Below the pieces are notes generated by a model. It saw only the letters and a program-made list of their open reading frames with translations. It did not search any database and was not told where the DNA came from. From positions 822,001-886,000 of the forward strand of contig QVRM01005202.1 in assembly GCA_003439945.1 (NCBI GenBank): a DNA stretch of 64,000 nucleotides. The letters run 5' to 3'. Shown here piece by piece: positions 56,501-64,000 of this stretch. Each line of letters opens with the position of its first letter. Position 1 is the stretch's first letter. A program made the translations under genes and the position numbers. Source of the stretch: Dermanyssus gallinae (taxonomy: Eukaryota; Arthropoda; Arachnida; Mesostigmata; Dermanyssidae).

Positions 56501-59500
56501 GGTACACTGTGTTTTGTGGTTGAGAGCATACTGTATACATGTCTTTTTTTTGTCGAGATTTTTCTGCAGTACTGTAACACTTGCATATACTCTTCATGAT
56601 TTATGATAATGTGTGCTATGACGCTCACCAGAACAAAAAACAAGAAACGAAAAACCTGTTCATAAGGAGCATATCATACCGGTTCTCGAGGCAGCCTCCT
56701 CGAGGGCGAATTCCTGAAGAATATCGACACCTCCATATACTACACCACAACAACAACAACTATAAGAACCACATAAACAACTACAACAACAACAACTATA
56801 ACAACCACATAAACAACTACAACAACAACTATAACAACCACATAAACAACTACTACAACAACAACTATAACAACCACATAAACAACTACAACAACATCAC
56901 GTTACTAGTGTTGTTAGGTAGGCTAGCGCCTCAGAAGGCGAGCGATCAGCTTAATCTGTTACGTTTGAGGTTGACTGACTCGGGCTGAAGTCGAGTAGTT
57001 TGCGAAGCGCTAATGGGTTCCGTTCGTTCTGGTGCGTGCGGCATCACGACGATGATGTGTGACGCGACGCGCAGCGTCTCATTGTGGAGCTGCAGGTGCT
57101 CGGGTTTCCCGTGGCCCGGCGGCCCTCGGGCGGGCTCTACCTAGCAACTACAACGACCACCACAATGACCCGGGTAACAATCAGTGCGCAGACAACGAGC
57201 GACGGCCGCCAAACGATCACGATCAACGAAAACACATTCCACTTGCCGGAAGAGCGCCGACAGTTGATTGCGTTCATTGCCCGCCAACCGCAGATCACCT
57301 ACGAGCTGCTACAGGTAGGTAGCGTGTTTAGGCTAGCGGCGGCCCGCACATATCCCTGGCCAATTGCGACGTCTCTAGCCGCAAATTGCCAATTGTTAAT
57401 AGGTCGAGTACAACGTTCCTGGTCGAATGCTACGATTCCAATCCACCACGTTTGTGGTATTCCATCACGTAATAGGTCGTTCGCTCGTTGCAGGTCTGAT
57501 TACCGTACTGAAACCGATACCATTGTGATAACATGTTTCTGTAACAGTACCACGCTCCTAGCCAAAGAAACGGCTGTAAACGCGTTGTCCTATATTATTA
57601 GTCATTTACTAGTTTAACAAAAGTTAACGAATTTGCCCTGGGTTTAAATCGATGATTTACAAACAAGTATGTCCGCAAAGCAGCGCATGTAGCCTTAATT
57701 GTTGCCATATTAGCCGCGTCGGCGTGACTAGAAAGCCTATCAAGAAATGCTGCTCCCAATTTCGACGACTCAGTTTATTGCCAACTTTTGATCTGAGACG
57801 TTCGTCAAAGGTAATTAAAAGTATTATCTCTATAATATTTGTTTTTTGCAGAAATTGAAGGTGCTGCGTCTGGAGTTCGACATAAACAGTGCAAGCACAA
57901 CCACGACGACAACAACTCCGTAAGTTAACCACTATCACGATGGTCAAGGATATTAGACTGTTTCTTTTAGAGTTCAAATATATTGTGGCAGATGGGTTTG
58001 TGCAGTCTCTTCAAAGCATCGCGGTAGCAACCGGTTTTCACATTATAAATTTTGAAATATTTAATTACCAAAATGCGGTCAACGACTTACTTGCCGCTAA
58101 AAAAAAACGATTTAAAAGCATCTTAACATAGGCGTTTGCCAAGGGTCTCCTTTAAAATACCGATTGGGAATTATCGTATCCCAGACATATCCGTCTGATC
58201 TCTTAGTTTGACGAGCCCGATGCCTCGCTGAGTACTTTGAAGTTTTCATCAACGGCCTAAAGGTTTTTGCCCACACAACTGCATATGCATGTTTTTGATA
58301 GAAAACATTCCACACACACAGTTTTCAGTTAGTCACACCCAAAACTTCACTTTAGGTTGTCGTCTTGCAAAATCTCTACTTCGTCTAAAAATTTCTTTGG
58401 CAATACCACTTCTTCTGAGAACATGTTTGGTAGTGTCGCTTCTTCTGAGATTACCTTTGGCAATGTTACTTTTCAGAGAACCTCCCTGAGAGTAAGGAGT
58501 ATGACGGCTAACTTTCAGTGGTATAGTTTATCATCTTTTATCATTGAGCATCGGTCAAAGCTATTTCGATCAACGACCACTATAGACATACTGTCCGCAT
58601 GTTGTTATACGTGCACTGTATATTCGTAAACATTTATAAAAAGTAGAGTATAGCATTGAGAATGGCCTACCCATACGTAGTGGGCTTCTAAATTAATGCC
58701 GCAGCAAAGCGCAAATTTTAAGAGCTGTCTTCTTGGGCAGAGAAAGGGAAGGCCGGGAAGCTATTAACTAAACACTTTCTCGCGTGTGACACTATGCTTA
58801 GAGCCAAGAAATATCCTGATTGATCTGTAATATAGCGTAGTAGCGCATACTCGTCTAACGGTTTGCGAGTGAATAATTAATTGGCTTATGCAATTTATGA
58901 TTGCTACTGCAAGGCTGCCAACGACAACTGTCGGATTTATGTCCTTTACCGAGCTGCCTATTCGAGTCGTTCGCGATTCGATCGTGGTAACGTTCAAGGG
59001 CCATGACATTCGCATCCCTGAAGATCTGCCTGAAATATCAAAAACCGCAACGAAGGATGAACTCAAGGTGTGACGTCTAATGAACACTTCTCACGTATTT
59101 TGTCAACGCAATAATAATAATAATAAAAATGGTAATAATAATAATAATAGTAACATTAATAATAATAATAATTATTATTATGACTTGAAGTAGTTAGCAT
59201 TGAATGCAGTCGTTAGACATTTTTCACTAACCGAATCTCTCTCCATTTGCCACAGTCGAACTTACAACTGCTTAGCAGCCTTTCCAAATGGGCAAATCAA
59301 ATAATAGATAATAATTGATCCACAAATTGCATGCATGCTGCCAGATACTCTACATCACGCTGCAACACGAAGGCTTCCCGGTCCAACTAGTGCAGGACGA
59401 GCTCGTCTTCGAGGAGACGTCGACTCGACCAAATCCCGCCATCAGTGTCGACATTTCATCGATAACGAGCACATCTGTAACGGTGGTCGTCAATCAGCAA

Positions 59501-61082
59501 CGAATCGTTCTACCTGATCAGAGGGACATTCTGTTTAAGGTCATCCAGGAACATCCGCAGGTCACCTACGAACTGCTCCAGGTACTTTTCGCCTCGACCT
59601 GCTTGCTGGTTGAGGTCCTGCTGCTAAGTCAGCTAGGGGTAAATAATATTGGTCACCCTATCTCCCTCCTTTTGCATTTAAAACACTTTCTGGGCTGACT
59701 CTCAGCCAAGATTCCACTCTTTAACTTTGCAAATAGCAGTCCATGGGACTGCTCTTTGCATTGCTTCATAGACGGACCCCCATAAATATAAATGTGCAAC
59801 GGTGGGGTTCGAACCCGCGCACCTATATGTCTCCGCTGGTCGCGAGGCGCAGGCGAATGCACCACGCCACCGGGCTCGGCCGTGCTCTTATATCTGAGAG
59901 CGATCAACTAACAGCTAGTCTTTAACTACGCAAATATATTCGCTAGTGCTCACGCTGGCCCCCGCTCTATGCATGGAGGAACATGTTGTTGTTTTCTCGT
60001 CGTCATGCTTGTGGGACTAAACTTTGTGGCGTGTTATCTTACAGTTTGTGGACGACCTATAGTGTTTTGTCCCCTCGATGAGAATCTAGAGTGACTAATT
60101 TGCTACGAACTTCATAAAATGCATGCGGTAAGCTTACTATTGATCGTATGCAATGTATATGTTTGATGCTAGTATAGTATATATTTGTACTATACTGCCG
60201 ATGATTCTATGGTAGTATCAAACGGTGAACGCGCAAATTTGAAGCCGTTGCATCCACGTCGATGCTGTCAATGAAATGCGACACAATTCCTAGACTTGGG
60301 ACGAAATGCGTCTTTTGTAGAACTGTGAGTCCCACACTGATTGCTGATAGCAGCCGGCGTCGCATCTGTATTATGCATTCCCGAAACCTCCCTTTAAAAA
60401 AAGCGCCACCTCAAGCCAAGACAGTTATGATCCACGAGCTTTAGCCGCAGCAGCGAGTACCACCATGTGAGCGTGTTTGATCATCACGGTTAACCAGAGA
60501 GGCATTTTGTCATTAACGTGTACTATAATGTGCACCGACAGGCATACATAACGAAAAACTGCTTTTAACGTTACTCTTACCTGCCTTGACTTACCTTTTC
60601 TGGCCTACAACGCTGGCTACGTAGACATGATTCAAGTAGGAAGGATGCAAATAACCCTTGAGACGCAACTTACGCAACTAACTGATAATTACCTCAGTCA
60701 GTCTTAGCTTCACTCAAAATCACAGCCGCATGTTGCTACTCTATATATTGCATTGACATTGTATCAATGTTTAATGAAATGCACCTTGGGAGTACGTCGT
60801 CCCCGTACGACTTGAGTGCTGATTGAGACAGGCCGGTGGTGAAGTCGCGAAGGCGGTACACGAGAAGTAAGTTTAAACTAAAACAAAAACAATAGTGGCA
60901 GCTGTAATAACATACATCGAAAAATATTACGTCTAGACATGTAGTGCCACAAGCTTGTTCAAATGCTACTACATAGGCTGGTGTCCAGTGCGATAAGCAA
61001 TTGTTTGATTCTGTTTGCAGGCGCTTAAGGCCGAGGCAATATCGATCGATCTCTCGACTCTGGAGATTACTCTACCGCCAAG
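50978..61082 (+). CDS. secreted or membrane-anchored tandem-repeat protein, unknown family (3' incomplete)
   Basis: Exons join as 50978-51295, 51735-51839, 55059-55168, 56193-56334, 57075-57314, 57852-57919, 58914-59067, 59345-59581 and 61021-61082, giving 478 residues without a stop. I do not recognise the protein. It opens with a basic N-terminus and hydrophobic core (FLLLVWLLPLQG), so it enters the secretory pathway. The rest is a chain of repeats of about 70-85 residues; the best preserved end (Q/H)PQ(I/V)TYELLQ or (E/K)DELK and contain a beta-strand-like VT(I/F)xxxxxxxP box. Thr-rich linkers (TTTTTTTP, LATTTTTT) suggest O-glycosylation. Repeats are coded alternately by one exon (phase 0-0) and by two exons (0-2, 2-0). 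The last exon leaves an open phase, so the gene continues beyond 61082. A mariner and a LINE lie in intron 2, a SINE in intron 8, a Tc1 in the next intron. Confidence 0.82.
51735..51839 (+). CDS. repeat-protein exon 2 (repeat, one-exon type)
   Basis: 35 residues, acceptor TTTCAG at 51729-51734: HIEMYERLIPDDIRRYFKDV, then FIRQLNASVQ. The end resembles FIARQPQITYELLQ of exon 5. The donor reads CAG-GCAAGT, the usual form of a GC-AG intron; using the GT four bases on would break the phase with exon 3. Confidence 0.75.
52385..53496 (+). mobile_element. mariner element, copy D (internally deleted)
   Basis: Flanked by TA; left end CAGGTAGTTCAAGAGGTTCT, right end its approximate complement. At 1112 bases it is about 180 shorter than the others. 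The most divergent copy at its ends, so possibly the oldest insertion. Confidence 0.92.
52558..53430 (+). pseudogene. mariner transposase, copy D
   Basis: The start codon is TTG and a TAA replaces a Gln codon at about 52621; then 223 codons are open (52624-53295), including VSNWINELKRGRRS and [15 protein letters not shown]. The stretches with the second and third catalytic aspartates ([10 protein letters not shown]; the D in SPDLAPSD) are lost in two nearby deletions around 53281-53313, with about 10 unmatched bases (CCTTCACCAT) at the first junction. It cannot encode an active enzyme. Confidence 0.9.
53527..54890 (+). mobile_element. non-LTR retrotransposon 3' end
   Basis: Plus-strand frames read, in order, GLRLAPEKSEAILLTGRNRI, then KKVCCLGVTLDNAMNGLSHI, ARTRALLMTVAISIALFGAP, and after frameshifts ILLQCSAWEAAWLRASRLVP, ending QLRLQPESIH and a stop near 54611. 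These are the post-YADD part of an R1/Jockey-type ORF2 and its C-terminal zinc-finger region. A 3' UTR follows to about 54890 and is shared with 40150-40380. Frameshifts and stops make it inactive. Confidence 0.7.
55059..55168 (+). CDS. repeat-protein exon 3 (linker half)
   Basis: Acceptor TTTGCAG, donor GTACGT; phase 0 in, two bases out. Reads AAQQISTRSTVAIQPTTPRE, then PPTTPQIDSIEREEIV. Pro/Thr-rich, likely an extended glycosylated linker. It is preceded by a 3.2 kb intron that holds mariner copy D and a LINE. Confidence 0.75.
55169..56192. other. intron 3 of the repeat-protein gene
   Basis: TAA-type triplet runs at about 55356-55372 and 55522-55540 and (AT)n at about 55694-55709. No coding or mobile sequence recognised. 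Confidence 0.5.
56193..56334 (+). CDS. repeat-protein exon 4
   Basis: One base completes the Gln codon from exon 3, then DLMQGTLEFPVEVTPEGELI, VTIHEQTFSLPSDLEEITMA, ITEDELK, ending at GTAAGT in phase 0. Counterpart of exon 7 (FKGHDIRIPEDLPEI, KDELK). A long inverted repeat begins six bases beyond the donor. Confidence 0.82.
56340..56524. repeat. intronic long hairpin next to a splice donor
   Basis: 56340-56402 and 56461-56524 are reverse complements at roughly 85% (ACAAAACACAATTTACCTAT against ATAGGTACACTGTGTTTTGT); the inner AAATCACTCTAA and TTAGAATGATT also pair. It starts six bases inside intron 4. Confidence 0.8.
56741..56895 (+). repeat. 36/33-base minisatellite, four units
   Basis: Units of 36, 36, 33 and 36 bases built on ACAACTATAACAACCACATA. 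All lengths are multiples of three, and one frame stays open for 135 codons (56581-56988), giving NNYNNHINNYNN-type repeats. It lies in intron 4 and has no convincing splice sites, so probably not translated. Confidence 0.85.
57075..57314 (+). CDS. repeat-protein exon 5
   Basis: 80 residues, phase 0 on both sides. Reads RLIVELQVLGFPVARRPSGG, an LATTTTTTMT linker, then TITINENTFHLPEERRQLIA and FIARQPQITYELLQ, with a GTAGGT donor. Counterpart of exon 8, sharing GFPV near the start and PQ(I/V)TYELLQ at the end. GC-rich compared with the flanking introns. Confidence 0.85.
57315..58913. other. introns 5 and 6, no element recognised
   Basis: Apart from exon 6 I see only short frames. A loose tandem repeat near 58390-58470 reads CTTCTGAGA(A/T), then GTTTGG, repeated about three times. 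Confidence 0.45.
57852..57919 (+). CDS. repeat-protein exon 6
   Basis: Good acceptor (TTTGTTTTTTGCAG), donor GTAAGT; phase 0 in, two bases out. Reads KLKVLRLEFDINSASTTTTT, then TTP across the splice. Counterpart of exon 9. Seven consecutive threonines suggest a mucin-like spacer. Confidence 0.8.
58914..59067 (+). CDS. repeat-protein exon 7
   Basis: One base completes the Pro codon, then LPTTTVGFMSFTELPIRVVR, DSIVVTFKGHDIRIPEDLPE, ISKTATKDELK, phase 0 out. The donor is GTGTGA, weak, and the acceptor tract (TTGCTACTGCAAG) is short, but phase and homology with exon 4 both fit. Confidence 0.8.
59345..59581 (+). CDS. repeat-protein exon 8
   Basis: 79 residues, phase 0 on both sides, donor GTACTT. 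Reads ILYITLQHEGFPVQLVQDEL, a Thr/Ser-rich middle, then SVTVVVNQQRIVLPDQRDIL and FKVIQEHPQVTYELLQ. Aligns end to end with exon 5. Confidence 0.85.
59686..59879 (-). mobile_element. tRNA-derived SINE, copy 2
   Basis: On the minus strand it starts GAGCCCGGTGGCGTGGTGC (A-box-like) and carries a perfect B box GGTTCGAACCC. Its body matches copy 1, including GTCCGTCTATGAAGCAATGC and the tail GGCTGAG(A/G)GTCA. The tail holds about 20 bases not present in copy 1. It lies in the last visible intron of the repeat-protein gene. Confidence 0.75.
61021..61082 (+). CDS. repeat-protein exon 9 (last visible)
   Basis: Acceptor CTGTTTGCAG, donor GTAACT; phase 0 in, two bases out. Reads ALKAEAISIDLSTLEITLPP. 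Position and phases match exon 6, so an exon of the exon 4/7 type is expected next. I found none in 61083-64000, where a Tc1 and a foldback element fill most of the space. Confidence 0.75.
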
Positions 61083-61224
61083 GTAACTTTGCACTCCACT
61101 CACGTCGGTACGCTTTACGTGTATGGTGGCGTCTTTGTGAAATGTATCCGACCGTTATGCTATTTAGTTAATGAATTTATCATTACCTAAAATAATACTT
61201 GCTTTATATATATATATATATATA

Positions 61225-62861
61225 AAGTGTGTTGCAAAAAATTAGCAACTCATGTTTTTTGGTGATAATTTCGGCTTGGTTTATTTGAATGGCTTGAAAT
61301 TTTTTTAATTTAAGCGCATGATGTACATGACAAAACACGAGTATGGTGTTAATTTTGTTGCAATCTCGCAACCGGTTCATACAAAAAATAAAAAGTATGA
61401 AAAACAGTGTTGCAAAGTATTAGCAACAATAACGCCTTACGGCGTATTCGATTCTTAGCAGGGCTGTATGACTTATTTGATACTACATATTCTATTCTTG
61501 AAACGGGGTTTTCGTCCCTTCTTCTGAATCAAATCGTAAACTTGGTCTTTCATGGAGTTAATGAGCTGTTGTAAGTACGAAAGTGAAATATTAGTCCATG
61601 CTTGCTGGACAGCTTCTTTGAGGTCCGACAAATTATCACATTGTCGACCATTTGCGTAAATCTGCTTCACCAAATGTCCCCAAAGATTTTCGATGGGATT
61701 CAGGTCTGGACTCAATGCCGGCCAGTCAAAAAGTGGCACTCCTTGTTCTTGAAAAAAGGCTATAGTGCTAACCGAGGTATGAAACGTTGCGCTGTCTTGT
61801 TGAAAAACTGCGTCAGGTCCCCCAATTCTTCTGAAATGGGCTTTTAGGTGGGAACCGACGATACGCTGGTACTTGTCGGAAATGTTTCGGCCCACAATCG
61901 CGACTAGATCGGACTTCCCATTATATCCAAACGCGCCCTAATATTTCACAGAACCACCACCGGCCACACGTTTCGAGAACCATTTAGGTTCCTTCCGTAA
62001 GTCGTGCCAATAGTACTGACAGCCGTCAGGGCCATCGAGATTAAATTTCTTTTCATCCGAGATGATGATGTTTTTCCACTCGTTATCCCAAGTTTGGTAT
62101 CTATTTACGCCGTGCGACAATGTGCTTCGGTTGCAATCGCGGCATAAGCTTCTTTTTCGCGTATCGCACGTTTTTGTCCGAACTTAACACTCGGTACACT
62201 GTGGATCGGTGCACTGGCACTCCCAAAGTAGTCCGGATCCTGGAAGAAGACATTTGGTCATGAGTAGCCAACTGTATGATCCTTCGCCGATCTCGAATAG
62301 TCAAGACTGGCTTACGCCCACTGTTAGATCTGCACCTTTGGTTCACTCCTGGGTGTAAGAACCTGCTGATGGTGCTCTTATGCCGTCCTAATCTGGTTGC
62401 TATAGCAGTTACTGTATTACCGAGCTCAGCATATGCCTCAATTCCTGTCTTTTCGTTATCCGAGAGATCCTTGTACGACCCATGGTTTAAGCATACGCTT
62501 CGCCGTTAGATTGGAACAACGACTAAGCTGTAGAATATTTTGCAGCTATAGAAGGATTGATTTAACTAGACAATATTCCTGACATTTTATCCCCGGGATC
62601 GAATATCAGCTGTAGTATCGACTATCCTTTACAAACAAGAGCTGTGTTGTTAGCATGTTATTGTTGCTAATATTTTGCAACACTGTTTTTTTACACTTTT
62701 TATTTTTTGTATGAACCGATTGTGAGATTGCAACGAAATTAACATCATGTTCGTGTTTCATTGTGTACATCATGCGCTTAAGTTAAATTTCAAGTCATTC
62801 AAATAAACCAAGCCAAAATTATCACCAAAAACATGAGTTGCTAATTTTTTGCAACACACTT
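61225..62861 (-). mobile_element. Tc1-like element with ~205-base inverted repeats
   Basis: Ends AAGTGTGTTGCAAAAAATTA and its complement are flanked by TA inside (TA)n runs. The inverted repeats (61225-61430 and about 62655-62861) match at about 90% by eye. Each carries the motif GTTGCAAA..ATTAGCAAC twice, at the outer end and near the inner end, as in Tc1-family IR/DR elements. Confidence 0.9.
61473..62346 (-). pseudogene. Tc1-type transposase, broken
   Basis: Minus strand: a helix-turn-helix part (SGRKPVLTIRDRRRIIQLAT; RIRTTLGVPVHRSTVYRVL), then WKNIIISDEKKFNLDGPDG with the first catalytic Asp, then FQQDSATFHTS and LSPDLNPIENLWG, giving DD34E spacing. A frameshift near 62110 and a TAG at about 61938 (where Trp is expected before GAF) break it. 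The final 140 codons are open to 61473. Confidence 0.9.
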
Positions 62862-62879
62862 TATATATATACATATATA

Positions 62880-63515
62880 TGTAGGGTCTATCATAACCGT
62901 ATGTACTTATTTTAAGGTTTGGTACAACTCGGCGAGAAAATGGTTTTTCTCAATGGAAGGAGGGTAACGGAAACGTCCGGTTTAAGAGTGAGAATAAATA
63001 TTTATAAAAGTAGTTATTCTGCCCTTTTCTCCTACATAGTTGTGTTAAATTTACGTTTGCGAGATAACCAGTCAATACATGAAGAAACCGATCATATTGG
63101 CGTGTTCTGCAGAAAATTCCGCATATTTTTAATGATATCCGACGCAAGCTAGCGCAAGCCGAATAGCCAGATTAAGGAAAGTCACAAAAAGTTTATATGT
63201 TGTTATGTATTACGTTCAAGCTTTCACGCGCGGAACCGTGAAACTTTGCCATTACGATCAAAAATAAACTCCCAAAAAGCTATTATCTGGCAATAGCAAA
63301 GTCAATGAACATGATTTTCGTACCAAAGTGATGGCGCTGTGTTACGTAGTTGCCGAGTAACTAAGCGTTTTCGACAGCCGACAGAATTTGAAAACGTAGA
63401 TTTTGCACAACTTTGTAAAATAAAAAAGGCAGAATAACTACTTTATACATTTCATTCTCACTCCTAAACAAGACGCTTCCGACCCCTCTTTCCATTGGGA
63501 AAATTTCTGAAGTTA
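62880..63515. mobile_element. foldback repeat, copy 2
   Basis: Arms 62948-63059 and 63390-63500 are imperfect reverse complements (AGTAGTTATTCTGCC against GGCAGAATAACTACT; CAATGGAAGGAGGG against CCCCTCTTTCCATTG). The left part aligns with copy 1 at 28797. Near 62900 the intact TATGTACTTATTTTAAGG matches the site where copy 1 is split by mariner B. No coding capacity. Confidence 0.7.
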
Positions 63516-64000
63516 GCGTTCATGTGGCTAACTCGCTCTCGTTGTGCCTATTAAGCCAAAGCAGTAGGCGTCTCAGTCGGTACCACCGGGTTGCTAAAGC
63601 CCGGGGCGTTGACCGACCGGCCCGGGTTTTGTGTGCAGCACACTTCCCCGTACATTTAAAGTAGCCTTAACAACCCTCGAATGGGTCATGACAAAATGAC
63701 AATATGAATTCTTTGCCATTCAATCGATATCGTATGCCTTGCCTCCCGCGCTAACAACAGTGACCTCGGGAAAGTTACTATTGGGAGTTTATACAGTCTG
63801 ACCAACTTTCTATTGGCGCGTGAAAGTCCCTGCAGCACATATATCTCGCGCGCCAGCGGACCAACACCGCAAAGAGGGTCATACTTACTCCCGAAAATAC
63901 TTTCTTGCCGAGTTCTTCCAAACCTAAAATAAGTATAAATATATATATATATATATATATATAAAGATGTGTAACGCAGACTCGCCTCAAGGGCGTTTTT
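63516..64000. other. window end, nothing firm
   Basis: A GC-rich patch at 63560-63640 (CTCAGTCGGTACCACCGGGT, then TGCTAAAGCCCGGGG) is faintly tRNA-like. (AT)n at about 63939-63962. No exon of the repeat-protein gene found. Confidence 0.4.

Larger units (their letters stand above)
59068..61020. other. introns 7 and 8
   Basis: Around exon 8. Intron 7 has imperfect TAA/TTA triplet runs (about 59110-59180). Intron 8 holds the minus-strand SINE at 59686-59879 and otherwise unremarkable sequence. Confidence 0.55.

Noticed and set aside
63560..63640. Possible tRNA on the plus strand (CTCAGTCGGTACC, TTGCTAA)
   Set aside because: A hairpin with an anticodon-like loop exists, but the loop lacks T before the anticodon and there is no T arm or acceptor stem.

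Overview
The window is animal nuclear DNA: intron-rich genes, many (AT)n microsatellites, mariner and Tc1 transposons, non-LTR retrotransposon relics and a tRNA-like SINE. Short exons separated by 0.3-6 kb introns, about 40% GC by eye and mariner abundance suggest an arthropod, perhaps a mite or tick relative. That placement is an inference from general character, not from a diagnostic marker.

Two genes are supported by reading frame, splice sites and intron phase. (1) Minus strand, about 20378 down to 110: a MAK/ICK (RCK family, DYF-5-like) ciliary protein kinase. The eight internal exons from 18543 down to 3055 join without a phase conflict. The complete kinase domain ends in exon 4336-4470, and the C-terminal GRTDWAAK tail lies at the window edge. 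There are two alternative first exons (20014 and 19043), each with its own glycine-rich loop and VAIK lysine, both entering exon 2 in the same phase. (2) Plus strand, 50978 to beyond 61082: a secreted or membrane-anchored protein of no family I recognise. It is built from degenerate repeats of about 70-85 residues encoded alternately by one exon and by two exons, with the same intron phases each time. The gene runs on past 61082 and its end is not seen.

The 30 kb between the two genes (20.4-50.9 kb) and the larger introns hold mostly mobile-element debris. Four copies belong to one mariner family (10899-12193, 27509-28796, 34801-36088, 52385-53496), all defective. A relic of a different mariner lies near 31.3-31.6 kb. 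A defective Tc1-like element (61225-62861) has inverted repeats of about 205 bp. Non-LTR retrotransposon pieces lie near 8.1-10.85, 34.3-34.8, 36.1-36.4, 37.1-37.9, 50.0-50.7 and 53.5-54.9 kb, with a related 3' tail at 40.15-40.38 kb. A SINE has copies at 4818 and 59879, and a foldback repeat has copies at 28.8-29.6 and 62.9-63.5 kb.

The most interesting items are the repeat-protein gene with its periodic exon pattern, the duplicated P-loop first exons of the kinase, and mariner copy B, which looks like a mosaic of two sister copies and sits in a foldback element whose unoccupied paralogue is also in the window. I found no CRISPR array, rRNA gene or intact tRNA gene.
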